From: Lepidostoma basale
Taxonomy: Eukaryota > Arthropoda > Insecta > Trichoptera > Lepidostomatidae
NCBI GenBank assembly: GCA_022606425.2
Contig: JAHDVF020000155.1
Location: forward strand, 310,001 to 374,000
DNA: 64,000 bases
Reading direction: 5' to 3'
The notes beneath the pieces are model-generated. The model had not been told where the DNA came from. It saw only the letters and a list, made by a program, of their open reading frames with translations, and ran no database searches. The translations under genes were made by a program, and so were the position numbers. This document shows, one piece after another, positions 1 to 9,660 of this stretch. Position 1 is the stretch's first letter. Every line of letters starts with the position of its first letter.

Positions 1-261
1 GTGGAAAATTCAAAGTACTTACTCAGTTTGACGAATATTATAATATTTATGAATTAAAAATTTTCATCTTTTGAGTTCATTTTTCTCGACATGTAGTAAA
101 TGTTTTACACCTGGTTTGATGATGAAGGTGTAACACATTCGAAACATGTTGACAAAAATTAAGTTAAAAACGGAAAAAAAAAAACAATTGATTAGTTGCA
201 GTAAAATAGGCACTAAGTACCAAAAAAAAGGTAAGTATTCAGTTTCGTTTTACATGTCATA
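1..261. other. AT-rich sequence with a weak hammerhead-like motif
   Basis: No gene is seen. At 112-165 the order TTGATGA, a possible hairpin, GAAAC, AT and GTT resembles the decayed hammerhead units elsewhere. Bases 232-260 (a GTATTCAGTTTCGTT-type string) match the tandem unit near 33 kb. Confidence 0.3.
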
Positions 262-310
262 CTAGCTGACCCGGCAACGCTTCGCTATTGCTAAATTCGA
301 GTATATAAAT
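262..310 (+). repeat. Interspersed-repeat end starting CTAGCTGACCCGGC
   Basis: The start CTAGCTGACCCGGCAACG is a sequence I recognise as a common arthropod interspersed-repeat terminus. A relative begins near 63600 and may run to the window end with AAAATCGGTCAAGC, a typical partner string. The class is not assigned. Confidence 0.4.
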
Positions 311-345
311 AAATCCAATATATATTAAAAAAATACAATTGAAGT

Positions 346-411
346 CGTCGACCGGTTTTGGCAGCTTGCCGCCATCTTCTAGATGGCAGCAAGCTGTCGA
401 AACCGTTCGAC
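346..411. repeat. Fold-back family V, palindromic pair
   Basis: An inverted repeat is centred near 379, with arms around GATGGCAGCAAGCTGTCGAA and its complement. Each arm reads AGATGGC...GCTGYC, then RAAACCGKTCGA. That is the order helix II, GAAAC, CG, GUC seen in hammerheads, here with a decayed CUGANGA core. Other V copies lie at 8073, 39885, 51074 and 53468. Confidence 0.55.
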
Positions 412-477
412 GATAAACACGAGTGGAAGCACACTAAATATATAAGAATAAAGAAATTTGGTATAATTTTATTTTTT

Positions 478-545
478 GTCTTTCTTGCTAGTCTATCGTC
501 ATTACTCTTGTCACGTGAATTCTACTAGACCAAAGAACGAGTATT
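478..545 (-). repeat. SINE fragment (3' body)
   Basis: The complement contains TTTGGTCTAGTAGAATTCACG followed by a GACAATA-like and CGATAGACTAGC-like run. This matches the tRNA-unrelated body of the SINE at 55097-55275. The tRNA-like head is missing. Confidence 0.55.
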
Positions 546-599
546 TTTTTCCTCTTATTACATATATAGTTTTATATCATTTGTTTTAGATACAATAAT

Positions 600-1870
600 T
601 GAATAAAGGCGTTGTCTAGTAATGTGTGATAATTAGGTTGATAGCGTTTCACATTACATTAACCCTTAACGTACCGTGTTCAAAACAAAACGCTCGCTCC
701 CATGTGGTCAATTCAGTTTACCGCTAACTTTATCTAAATATCAAGCATATGACTCGATGAATCAAAATTTAATTTATGTCATCTTGTAGGGAATTTCATT
801 AGAAATAGATCGATATCTATAACATACATGGATTATTTGAAAAATATATCATTATTAATTTTTTTCTGGAACCATGCGATTTCTGATATGGAATGCGTCA
901 CAGCATACGAGCAACTGACACCAAGTATAAACTTGTCTTGCCCCGCCGCGCCGCGGCCGGCGGGGCGAGACTTGACGAGATTTTACGTATGATAAAGGCA
1001 CCTAGGCAAAATGTATAGTACGTTCAAGACAACGAGTACGTATTAATATTTGTCCCTTTTGGTAAAGTGTTAATATTTTCACAGTTCTGATATTATTAAG
1101 TTGCGTGCTGCGTTTCCGTCCACAGTCGGTATTATTACGTACCTATGAGAAAAAGCCAAACATATAATTTATAATACATTCAAAACAGCGAGTAAGTATT
1201 TGTCACTTTTGATAAAGTTGTAAATATTAGCAAAACAAATTCTACCTTAACACGAATGAAGGTGAGGGCAGTCTTAGAAAATATATTTTTTTGGGATGAA
1301 GGAAGTAATTTTTTGCTTTTTTTTTTATTACGAAATATTGAAAACACTTCAATGGAGGATTACAATTTTTTTTTATAATATTAGGGTCCATAGGTTTTAA
1401 GAAAATCAACTTTAAATTGGCAGTGGAAACTCAATTGACCACATGGCAACGCGACGGTTAATATAGATTTTCTGCTAAATGCTTACATCTTATCTCAATA
1501 GATGGCGCTAGTGTAGATTGAACTAAAATATGTGAAATATTTCTCAACGTGGTAGCATATATACAGGACTTATGACATGGTTGGGTTAAGCAATCACTTT
1601 ATAATACAACCCTTCTTCGAACACCACGTCTGACAATTATTTTTGAAAGTTGTATATATACTACCATGTTGAGAAACGTTTCACATATTTAAGTTCAATC
1701 TACACTAGCGCCATCTATTGAGATTAGATGTAAGCGTAAGAAGGGCGGAATGAGGAATGTTGTATTACATAAAGCGATCGCTTAACCCAACCAATGACAG
1801 GTTATAAGTCCTGTAAACGCCTCGACCACCATATTTTGTTTCCAAATAATATACACATTCGTCTCTATTG
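600..1870. repeat. Repeat R, interrupted by a piggyBac-like element
   Basis: Sequence on both sides of the TTAA-flanked element matches the uninterrupted R copy at about 10690-11050: TTTCACATT before the insertion, then TCTGCT and AATGCTTA after it. R also holds an inverted repeat, with arms near 1498-1563 and 1651-1727 built on ATAGATGGCGCTAGTGTAGA. It ends with the CCAACCAATGACAGG and TCTCTATTGAG blocks shared by all R copies. Confidence 0.6.
663..1456 (+). mobile_element. Non-autonomous piggyBac-like element, copy 1
   Basis: A 794-bp unit is flanked on both sides by TTAA (659-662 and 1457-1460), the piggyBac target duplication. It begins CCCTTAACGTACCG and ends GCGACGG (complement CCGTCGC). 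Subterminal inverted repeats CATGTGGTCAATT lie near both ends. It has no transposase frame. A second copy in opposite orientation lies at 8256-9045. A very GC-rich palindromic core sits at about 941-967. Confidence 0.75.
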
Positions 1871-2214
1871 AGGTACAATTAATTCTTAATTAATAAATTC
1901 TCATATAAAAATTCGGATTTTACCTAACAGAATTACAGGAAAATTTCTAATGATAATGTCAGAATTCTATAAGCAAACGTAATTTTCTATTAGCGAACAC
2001 AATACCATCAAGTTAATAGTCATAAACATTAATAGAGAACTTCTTTTACAGTTGTAATTACCTTAAGTGAGCAAATTTTATTACGTCTGCTGAACATTAT
2101 ACCTCGCTGGAACATTTAATTGTGTGGAGGAGCTTGCCATTACGTAATAATGTTTGAATAAGAGCTCCCCAAACTTTACTTTCTTTAGCTTCTCGGAGCA
2201 GATACACATTAGGG
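1871..2214. other. No recognised feature
   Basis: AT-rich sequence becoming more balanced toward 2100-2214. I see no frame, repeat family or RNA gene. Confidence 0.4.
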
Positions 2215-2335
2215 TCTGGTACCGGCGAAGTGCGGAGTGAAATATAAAAGCGGGCCGTGGTTTACTTGGATATTTGAGTTATCTGGATACCGCGACATCT
2301 GCCAAGGACCTCAGTGCAGTTCGTGACTTCGATAC
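2215..2335 (+). promoter_or_regulatory. Candidate TATA core promoter or LTR fragment
   Basis: TATAAAAG lies at 2243-2250 in a GC-richer patch (GGTACCGGCGAAGTGC upstream, CGGGCCGTGG downstream). A TCAGTGCAGTTCGTGAC string at about 2310-2326 resembles an insect initiator region but is about 65 bases away. No gene start follows; a retrotransposon fragment begins at 2361. It could be a solo piece of an LTR element or a promoter for something unrecognised. Confidence 0.3.
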
Positions 2336-2360
2336 TTGGTTAATAATTTATATTATTTGT

Positions 2361-2805
2361 TTATGTGTGGTCTGTTTTATTGTACGGATGTGAAACGTGG
2401 ACGTCGAAAGTTTACTCAATTAATAGACTGGAAGCATTTGAAATGTGGCTCCATCGCCGAATGCTCAGAGTTCCATGGACAGACATGGTTACCAATACCG
2501 AAGTCCTGAGGCGAGCTAGAGTTGACAGGGAACTGTTATCAACTATCAAGGTTCGAAAGATCTCACATCTGGGTCATATATTGCGTGGGGAAAAGTACCA
2601 CCTTCTCCAACTGATATTGGAGGGGAACATTGAGGGACGCCAAGGGCCCGAAAGGGGACACATGTCCTGGCTCCGAAACGTGAGGGAGTGAACCGACATC
2701 CGAAGTGTGGAGGTGCTGTTCCGAGCGGCGCAGGACAGGGACAGGTTCGCCGAGGTGATCGCCAACGTTAGGGGGACCCGACAGGGCACTTGCAGAAGAA
2801 GAAGA
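2361..2805 (+). mobile_element. Family B non-LTR retrotransposon 3' end (RTE-like)
   Basis: This frame encodes the region C-terminal to the RT domain, with LYGCETW, LEAFEMWLHRRMLR and KVRKISHLGHILRG, as in RTE-type elements. It is open from 2365 until a Trp codon has become TGA at 2689-2691. Beyond that the family sequence continues (DRFAEVIAN) to a GAAGAAGAAGA tail. It is 5'-truncated. Relatives lie at 26440, 33064, 48873, 51304 and 55281. Confidence 0.8.
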
Positions 2806-2945
2806 TTTGTTTATTCCATATTCGCCTTCACTTTGTGATGTGGATTCATATTTGAATAAATATGATTACACTTTGTTTAACAACACTTTATTTCGCTTAA
2901 TACAGACACGTTTGGGTAATAATGTAACCCATTATTTTATTTTAA
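2806..2945 (-). repeat. Family W fold-back relative, decayed
   Basis: It shares TTCGCCTT, TTTGTGATGTGGATTCATAT and AACAACACTTTAT with the W copy at 5541-5760. The complement has a weak hammerhead-like tail (AAACGTGTCTG), but the CUGANGA core is not recognisable. Confidence 0.4.
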
Positions 2946-3139
2946 CAATAAAATAAAAATAAAATAAAACATAGAAAGGGTCGATTTATGTGTAAAGGGT
3001 GGAGGAGGTATAATTACGATTGAGGAGAGAGGAGATTTAATGGGAACATTACGAACATGGGAATTGAATTTAATTATAACTGGTTGTTTCTTATATTTTC
3101 CTTAATTTTGATTGCTTTTATAATTTCTAAATTATTTAA

Positions 3140-3387
3140 TGTTATATTATATGATAACGGTGTAAATGGAACTAGAAATAGAGGAAGACCGAGGAAAACG
3201 AGGCACGATCAAATAAATCAAATGTTGAATGTTGGCCAAGTGAGGAGTCAGAGAAATCGACGCACGTGCATGACACGATGTATGAATGTTGAAGAATCGA
3301 GAGAAATATGTCAGGAAAGGAAAGTGTGGCAGTCCATTATTTCTGTATACCCCCTCGGAGAGACGGTGTGATCGTTAGTTAGTAAGA
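3140..3387 (+). mobile_element. Family A non-LTR retrotransposon 3' end
   Basis: The frame reads NGTRNRGRPRKT, then HDQINQML, RSQRNRRTCMTRCMNVEE and VWQSI, the conserved C-terminus of this family. It is followed by the degraded tail GTTAGTTAGTAAG. RGRPRKTW-type basic stretches are typical of RTE-like C-termini. The upstream part of the frame (3057-3140) is unrelated AT-rich sequence joined by chance. Confidence 0.75.
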
Positions 3388-3423
3388 TTGTATTAAATTT
3401 AAAAAATATATATTTATTTTCCC

Positions 3424-3560
3424 TGTGGAAGTTAAACTTGGAGTTGGCAGAAGATGGATGAAAGTAGGATAAATGCTGTAAAAATGAAATCACTAAGAAA
3501 AAAGTGCAGAAAAATAATGTATGTAAGAACATCCAATGAAGAAGTTAGAAATGAATGTGG
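3424..3560 (+). mobile_element. Family A internal fragment
   Basis: The strings GTTGGCAGAAGATGGATGAA and GAAATCACTAAGA match the segment of A just before the C-terminal block (compare 31262-31320). It is heavily mutated. Confidence 0.5.
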
Positions 3561-3995
3561 GTATTTAGAATTTATTTCAAAGCAAATTTGAATTATTTAT
3601 AATTCAAACTTGCTGACCTGAATAGACCTGCATTAAAAGAAAATAGTTAAAATAGTATTATTCACAAAAATGGAAATGTTTGCGTGTTAAATTTTTTTAA
3701 CTTTTCGTATAAGTTTCAGGATAAGTTTTTGTTATAAAATATTCGCAGACCGCCAATGTCTGGAAAGATATCGTCTGGAAAAAAGTAACTCTAATGAGAT
3801 GTACATTGCTTGGATCCTTATCAGCCGCCCTGCACTGCGCCATGGAATTCAATTTTCGAAAGTACTGGAATAATGGAAACTTAGAAACAGAGATGAAAAT
3901 CTTCATCAAGATTATTTAAGTCGATGGTAAAGGTCCAGTCTTATTTAATACTCGTATAATACCTACACTACAGGAGGATACAAAACCTTATTTAT
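3561..3995. other. No recognised feature
   Basis: AT-rich sequence. Short frames here have no recognisable product. Confidence 0.4.
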
Positions 3996-4500
3996 CGTTT
4001 CTTGAACAATTATGTAAAACTCCATATAAAATAATTAATACAAATGAAAACGTCTGTTATATTCCATTTTTTTTTTATATTATGTGAATAAGACGCTGGA
4101 GGATTGATCTGATCTCATGTAACTATCCACACCTCCTCGACTTTGGTCTCCCCTGGAAACTATGCGAAATGTTAGAGATCGAGTGTGAATAACCTCGGTG
4201 GATAATATTGATGCATAGGCTAGCGTGGAAGGACACCTCGCCAATCCGTCTGGCAAGCATGGCGTTGTTATGCCAACCACCCCCCGCATGACATGTCATA
4301 CATGGAGAAGTGTGGGGGAGGCCTATGTCCAGCAGTGGACGACAACGGCTGTTAAAGAAATAAGAAGAAGAAGAATAAGATGTTTCGCCTATCTAAAGCA
4401 TAAACAATCACGTCTTTTGATGATGCTTTTTGTCTTTGCCTTAGATAGGTGAAACATGTCATTAACATAAAATATTATACAATATAACATCTAGAAAGTA
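3996..4500. repeat. Fold-back family X, split by a family H insertion
   Basis: The left arm (TTTCTTGAACAAT, AAACTCCATAT, GAAAACGTCTGT) runs to about 4088. The inner part resumes at 4376 with TGTTTCGCCTATCTAAAGCA. The right side carries TTTGATGATGC, GAAAC and ATGTC, an X-type hammerhead-like unit (about 4417-4465) whose core differs from CUGAUGA only at its first base. Confidence 0.6.
4089..4376 (+). mobile_element. Family H retrotransposon 3' end inserted in X
   Basis: The C-terminal frame reads HTWRSVGEAYVQQWTTTAVKE, matching the LGEAYIQQW motif that ends many RTE-like ORFs. It terminates in an AAGAAGAAGAA-type tail. A near-identical H copy is at 40585-40880 and a shorter one at 45095-45207. 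Confidence 0.65.
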
Positions 4501-4900
4501 GACATTCATTCGTATTAATAACCTACGAAAAATATCTATACATACCTGACCTCACCTACTTCGTAAGATTAACTGAGTTAACCTTTCTTTGAGCGTTGAT
4601 GAAACGATATTTAAAAAAAATGGAGTGGTGGTCTAGAACTTTTGGTTCCTGATCCAGGGAAATCCTGCCTGGACGCGATCCGAATCCTTATTCATATGAA
4701 TGAGTTATTTTTTTAAATTTAATTGGAAAATGTATCTTAAACCATAGATTTAAATATTACTTAAACATATAAATACATTTGTCCTTGCATACAATGTATC
4801 CACAAAATATTTTATTTAAAATAAATAAATCGTTAAAAAAAAGTTTCCTGCCCCTTAATTATTGTTAACAATGTATTAAGCCAAATAAGTTACCTCATTA
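4501..4900. other. AT-rich stretch, possible SINE-like patch
   Basis: Mostly featureless. At about 4625-4692 a balanced patch includes CCTGATCCAGGG and CGCGATCCGAATCC, which loosely resembles a tRNA-like B box. The support is weak. Confidence 0.25.
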
Positions 4901-4904
4901 CCGT

Positions 4905-5035
4905 ATTTTGCTTCATCGGCTTCGGCCATCTCTTTCCATTCTCTAGGTCTATATCTTTCTAACTTCTCCCAGTCCTCTTCCACGCAATATGCCCATTTTT
5001 TTTCTTGGTCTTCCTCTTGGTTTTTTTTTCAATTG
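4905..5035 (-). mobile_element. Decayed non-LTR retrotransposon C-terminus
   Basis: On the minus strand a frame reads close to KKWAYCVEEDWEKLER, then YRPREWKEMAEA. It is preceded by an R-G-R-P-like basic run, in the style of RTE-like C-terminal regions. It does not match families A-H closely. Confidence 0.35.
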
Positions 5036-5440
5036 GCACCCATCTAGACATAATATTCGATAATAATACTTCCACTTTTGATTTATTTAGACAAGTCTCG
5101 GTCGAAATAATCACAAAAGTTTAAATAGTTTAACAAAAATATCGTTTTTTTAATTATTATTTAAAATGAACTTCCAACAAGAGATTTCAGTAAAAACATT
5201 TGAGTGATGCTTTTTCACCTAGCACTCTTTCTGCATGGCATTATATTCTATAAAATAAAATAAAACTTTAAGAAAATTGTCATTTTCGTTCATATTAATT
5301 GTTATTATTATTAACCATGCAATTATTTCCCAGACTAAATATTTCAATAACTTATCATAAATAGTATCTAAAGATACTCAAATGAATTCAATGAAACTTT
5401 AATTTAAAAAATAATTAAATGAAACGATATTCTAAAGAGC

Positions 5441-5514
5441 CACTTCCACTTTTGTCTTTATTTCGAACAGGTTAACCCGGTCGCTGTCGAATTAAATACA
5501 AGAGTGAAAGTGGT
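5441..5514. repeat. Fold-back family Q hairpin
   Basis: CCACTTCCACTTTTGTC pairs imperfectly with the downstream GAGTGAAAGTGG side, separated by the CGGTCGCTGTCGAA block. The same block occurs at about 13500-13545 and 44812-44845. The function is unknown. Confidence 0.4.
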
Positions 5515-5540
5515 TTAAAAAAAACATCGTTTTTCTTCTA

Positions 5541-5760
5541 CATTCGCCTTAGCTTTGTGTTGTGGATTCATATTTGAATAAATATAACAGCTTTTAGTAT
5601 TTTACAACACTTTATTACACTTTTCATCGACATGTTTCGGTTAAGACACAACCTTTTTCAATTTACAAAAACAAATTGTTGTGTACATTATTAAAAGTTG
5701 TGTCATAACTGAAATATGTCTCTGAAAAGTGTAATAAAGTGTTGTAAAAAATACTAAGTG
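5541..5760. repeat. Fold-back family W with hammerhead-like arms
   Basis: The inverted arms lie at about 5593-5672 and 5680-5755 (CAACACTTTATTACACTTTT and its complement). On the minus strand the order is TTGAAAA, GGTT...AACC hairpin, GAAAC, AT, GTC, which is a hammerhead layout with two core substitutions. The outer flank carries TTTGTGTTGTGGATTCATAT, shared with other hammerhead-like repeats. Confidence 0.5.
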
Positions 5761-5805
5761 CAGATTTATTTTTTCAAACATCGTTTTATTTAATATCTAA
5801 CGAGT

Positions 5806-6000
5806 CTTCTTCTCCGGTCTCAATCTAATGATTAGTTTAGAACAAGGCGACGCATCTCCTCTTCCACTCTGCTCGGTCCTCGGCAACTCTCTTCAACTCC
5901 GCATAAGAGGTGCAGCCCATATCTCGGCAAATCTGGTCTAGGTACTCCTGGCGAGGTCTTCCTCTGCCAATCGATCCCTCGACCATTCCTTCCAATACAA
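5806..6000 (-). mobile_element. Family C retrotransposon 3' end
   Basis: The complement matches the family C copy at 46010-46257 (VEGSIGRGRPRQEYLDQICR, MGCTSYAELKRVVE). Its 3' end CCGGAGAAGAAGACTC is at the left edge. Confidence 0.65.
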
Positions 6001-6600
6001 TACAAACGAGTTAAGCCCAAAATTATAAATTATTATATAAAACGTATTTCGTAGAATCAATTCTAAATACAAATATTCAAAACAAATGCGCATTATTCTT
6101 AGACCAGCGAACGAATGTAAAATAGTATTTCATAACAATAAATAACATCCAATAGAACAGCCCAAATCGACCCAAAACAGGGTTTCAATAAAACGAATGA
6201 AACACAAAACTTGTTCACAAACACAAGAGAAGTAAATAAACAAATAAATAAATATGTAGTGTATGGGACCCTTAACCAACGAACCGTTCACCCACATATT
6301 TCAAGCAGAATCGATAAATTTTACTCCGTGTAGGCCAACACTGAGCCCGCTTAGAGCGTAGATATTAAATACTCAAACTCATCAAAGCGATACTTGATCA
6401 TTTATAGTTGTAGTGGTTTTCGATAAACCCGTAAATAACTTAAGGAACTTTTAATAATGAAGTTTAGTTCAATTGTAATTTTAAAAGTTTGCGGTACACA
6501 ACTTAATCTAAAGCATTTTTCATGTTTTTCAGCTTTTGGGTTATTTTTTTTCCATGTGTTTTAATTTTTGTGCTATTTCGTCATCGAGAGAATGATATAA
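6001..6600. other. No recognised feature
   Basis: AT-rich with a moderate patch at 6265-6380. No frame or repeat is assigned. Confidence 0.35.
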
Positions 6601-6605
6601 ACACT

Positions 6606-7200
6606 TTATTAAAAGTAAGGCGTTAACACTATGGTATTCCATTTTAAATACTTTGGAATTAAAAAAAACACTGTTTTTGGTCCACTTTTAATTTATTAAA
6701 TATTTTCATACAATTAAAATCCCTCAACGAGGATGGAGGTAACCTATAAAACACTGTGGTGTTTTAATATTTTTATTGTTTAAAGATATTTAATATATTT
6801 AAAGTAAAACATTAACAGCATTTTTTTAAATTCCAAAGTTTTTACAATGATATAAACTGATGATGAAGATATTGAACTTTAAAACGTGAAGAAAAAAATA
6901 ATCTGTAATATAAAGTACAATTATTTATTGTTTCTTCAACAAGAATATAAAACACCTCGTAATTGAAAAATGACGCTGTTTATTTTCTCCTTAAATATTA
7001 AATATCACGACATGATTCGGAGGAGACCCCAATCATTGTCAGGTGTAAATATATAACAAAAAACTAAACAAAGAACTACGTATTAATACCTATTTAAAAA
7101 TCGACATAATACAAAGGAACAATACATTTGAAAAATAAATACTAATTGCTTAACCAACTTATCAGTAATTTTTAACAGTAATAATTAGAAGTGATAATAT
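6606..7200. repeat. Cluster of decayed family Z elements
   Basis: There are three Z-like units. One is near 6725-6770 (GAGGATGGAGGTAACC), one at 6850-6890 (CTGATGATGAAG), and one on the minus strand at 6995-7055 (GACATGATTCGGAGGAG, GTCAGGTGT). All have damaged hammerhead cores. The loop string ATACAAAGGAACAA (about 7110) is shared with 11305-11320. Confidence 0.5.
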
Positions 7201-7400
7201 ATAAATTATTATTTGGATACAGCATACATACTTATAATTGATTAATTTGCTTTAAAAATATTCTTGGTAAAGGGAGCTTTGAAGACTAAAAGTAGAAAGG
7301 GTATTTAAGGAGAAAGGAGTAGAAGGAGGAATCTGATTATTAATGTTGTTGTTGTTGTTGAATCTTATTATTAATGTCATTGGAATTGTAGTGGTAATGC
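7201..7400. other. AT-rich with short GTT microsatellite
   Basis: The GTT/TTG repeat at about 7343-7360 is the only feature. Confidence 0.4.
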
Positions 7401-7625
7401 CTTAACTTTCAATAGATTATGTAAAATTCCATATAACCTAAACAATAGGAATGAAAACGTCTATTTTATAGAATTGTTATTATAGGTTATGGGAATGACA
7501 TATATCCCCCTTTTAAGGCATTATCAAATGTCATTTGATACGTTAGAAAGCCGAAACACATCATTCACATGAATAATAATAAAAATTCTATAAAACACAC
7601 GTTTTCATTCGTATTAATGTTATTT
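7400..7625. repeat. Fold-back family X
   Basis: The left arm carries GGAATGAAAACGTCT and GGGAATGACAT. The right arm mirrors it with ATCATTCACATGAAT and ACGTTTTCATTCGTATTAAT. At the apex, AAGGCATTATCAAATGTC pairs with a GACATTTGATA run. The GAAAC motif survives as GAAACACATC. Confidence 0.6.
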
Positions 7626-8065
7626 TAATGAACTGTTGTCAGTATTCATTTCTTGTGGAAGGATTACTGTGCAATAATTCTTAAAATGTGTATCAAGGTC
7701 GAGGTTGTCGGGTTAATTCCGTCGAGTTGTTAGTTTATGGTCCCGGTTGACAGTAAATTTAGTGTAATAAAGCCGGCCCGGAGAAAATGGCTGTAAAACT
7801 CCCCCATAAAGGATCCAAGTTTACTGGGATGATTTTGCTAACTTAATTTTGACAACTACCTTTGTCTAATACGAATAATATACAGTTAAGAATTATATAC
7901 ACTTGTATATGCGCTATTGTTAGACTCGGCCTTCTGAAAATAGTTTTACGATACTATAATAGTGAAAATAAAAATAAAATCCTTAAAGTATATATTAAGT
8001 TTAAATCTGTCAAATTGTATTAAAATGTTCTAATTAAAAATGTCCTCAAAGTATAGGTATGCTAA
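7626..8065. other. Single-copy-looking sequence, no gene
   Basis: Balanced composition at 7690-7840 (GTCGAGGTTGTCGGG, AGCCGGCCCGGAG). No frame, splice pair or repeat is recognised. It may be intronic or regulatory. Confidence 0.3.
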
Positions 8066-8072
8066 ATTTCTG

Positions 8073-8113
8073 GACTAGAAGATGGCAGCGAGCTGTCGAT
8101 AAGGGTCAAAGCC
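8073..8113 (+). repeat. Family V unit, hammerhead-like
   Basis: CTAGAAGATGGCAGCGAGCT begins the unit, then a decayed GAAAC (GATAA) and GGGTC. Helix II GGCAGC/GCTGTC is intact except for one wobble. Confidence 0.45.
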
Positions 8114-8149
8114 ATAAACCTCAGTAGAATAAAACTTCAAATATACAAC

Positions 8150-9190
8150 AACGAATTTACTTAGGAAATTGAAAAAAACTATGTTTATTTTCCACAAAAT
8201 ATTGAAAAACACGACATGTTTAATTTTTTAATTAAAATATTATGTTGAATTTTAACCGTCGCGTTGCCATGTGGTCAATTGAGTTTCCACTGCCAATTTA
8301 AAGTTGATTTTCTTAAAACCTATGGACCCTAATATTATAAAAAAAATTGTAATCCTCCATTGAAGTGTTCTCAATATTTCGTAATAAAAAAAAAAGCAAA
8401 AAATTACTTCCTTCATCCCAAAAAAAAATATTTTCTAAGACTGCCCTCACCTTCATTCGTGTTAAGGTAGAATTTGTTTTGCTAATATTTACAACTTTAT
8501 CAAAAGTGACAAATACTTACTCGCTGTTTTGAACGTATTATAAATTATATCTTTGGCCTTTTCAATAGGTACGTAATAATATCGACTGTAGATGGAAACG
8601 CAGCACGCAATTTAATAATATCAGAACTGTGAAAATATTAACACTTTACCAAAAGGGACAAATATTAATACGTACTCGTTGTCTTGAACGTACTATACAT
8701 TTTGCCTAGGTGCCTTTATCATACGTAAAATCTCGTTAAGTCTCGCCCCGCCGGCCGCGGCGCGTAGACAAGTTTATACTTGGGTGTCCAGTTGCTCGTA
8801 TGCTGTGACGCATTCCATATCAGAAATCGCATGGTTCCAGAAAAAAATTAATAATGATATGTTTTTCAAATAATCCATGAGTATGTTATAGATATCGATC
8901 TATTCCTAATGAAATTCCCTACAAGATGACATAAATTAAATTTTGATTCATCGAGTCATATGCTTGATATTTAGATAAAGTTAGCGGTAAACTGAATTTA
9001 CCACATGGGAGCGAGCGTTTTGTTTTGAACACGGTACGTTAAGGGTTAAATGCGTTTTTCATACGAGTCTTTTTTCGTTTAGTTTTTATTATATATTTAC
9101 ACCTGAATATGGAGGTATCCTCCAAAATATGTCGTGTTTTTTAATATTTTCTGTAAAATAAACATTTATTTTTCAATATTTTTTGTGAAT
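8150..9190. repeat. Family Z fold-back split by a piggyBac-like element
   Basis: The left arm has minus-orientation Z sequence (AAAACACGACATG at about 8207). The right arm has plus-orientation Z at 9050-9160, with ACACCTGAATATGGAGG, CCTCC, an altered AAAAT where GAAAC is expected, then ATGTCGTG. The TTAA-flanked element lies between them. Confidence 0.5.
8256..9045 (-). mobile_element. Non-autonomous piggyBac-like element, copy 2
   Basis: This 790-bp unit is the reverse complement of the element at 663-1456, with few differences. It is flanked by TTAA at 8252-8255 and 9046-9049. The termini are CCGTCGCG on the left and CGTTAAGGG on the right. One short GC-rich block in the centre is reduced compared with copy 1. 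Confidence 0.75.
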
Positions 9191-9600
9191 GTATACTTAT
9201 ACTTGTATACGAATACTGGATTTCACCCACGGTGGATGATTAATTCATGAAATTTAATTGTATCTCAATAGAGACGAAGATGCAAACTGGAAACTGAATA
9301 TGGTTGATCAAGGTGTTTACAGGACTTATGACCTGTCATTGGTTGGTTAAGCGCACGCTTTATGTAATTACAACATTCCCCATTCCACCTATTTCTTTAT
9401 GACCATGTAAGACAAATTTTTGGAGGTTGTATATATGTTAAAAATCTATGCTTAACTTCACATGTCAGTTTTAATACGCCATCTATGTAGATTTTGATTA
9501 CATATGTTAATCTTTTTTTTTTATTATTATTCAACCATATTCAGTTTCCAGTTTGCATCTTCGTCTCTATTGAGATACAATTTAATTTTTTTTCAATTTC
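9187..9600 (-). repeat. Repeat R copy
   Basis: It contains GAATACTGGATTT and, in inverted order, GAGACGAAGATGCAAACTGG and AGGACTTATGACCTG. A second partial arm (CAGTTTGCATCTTCGTCTCT) ends it, so this copy is itself a fold-back. Confidence 0.5.
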
Positions 9601-9610
9601 CTAAATATAT

Positions 9611-9660
9611 TACTTCCTCCTACGGGGAGACGACGTGATGGTTGGTTAGTTTTAGTTAAT
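9611..9660 (+). mobile_element. Family A tail only
   Basis: CTACGGGGAGACGACGTGAT followed by GGTTGGTTAG is the last ~45 bases of family A, a severely 5'-truncated insertion. Confidence 0.55.

Noticed and set aside
3057..3371. 104-codon protein with an N-terminal membrane segment
   Set aside because: The hydrophobic start is AT-rich sequence fused by chance to the family A C-terminus that starts near 3140.
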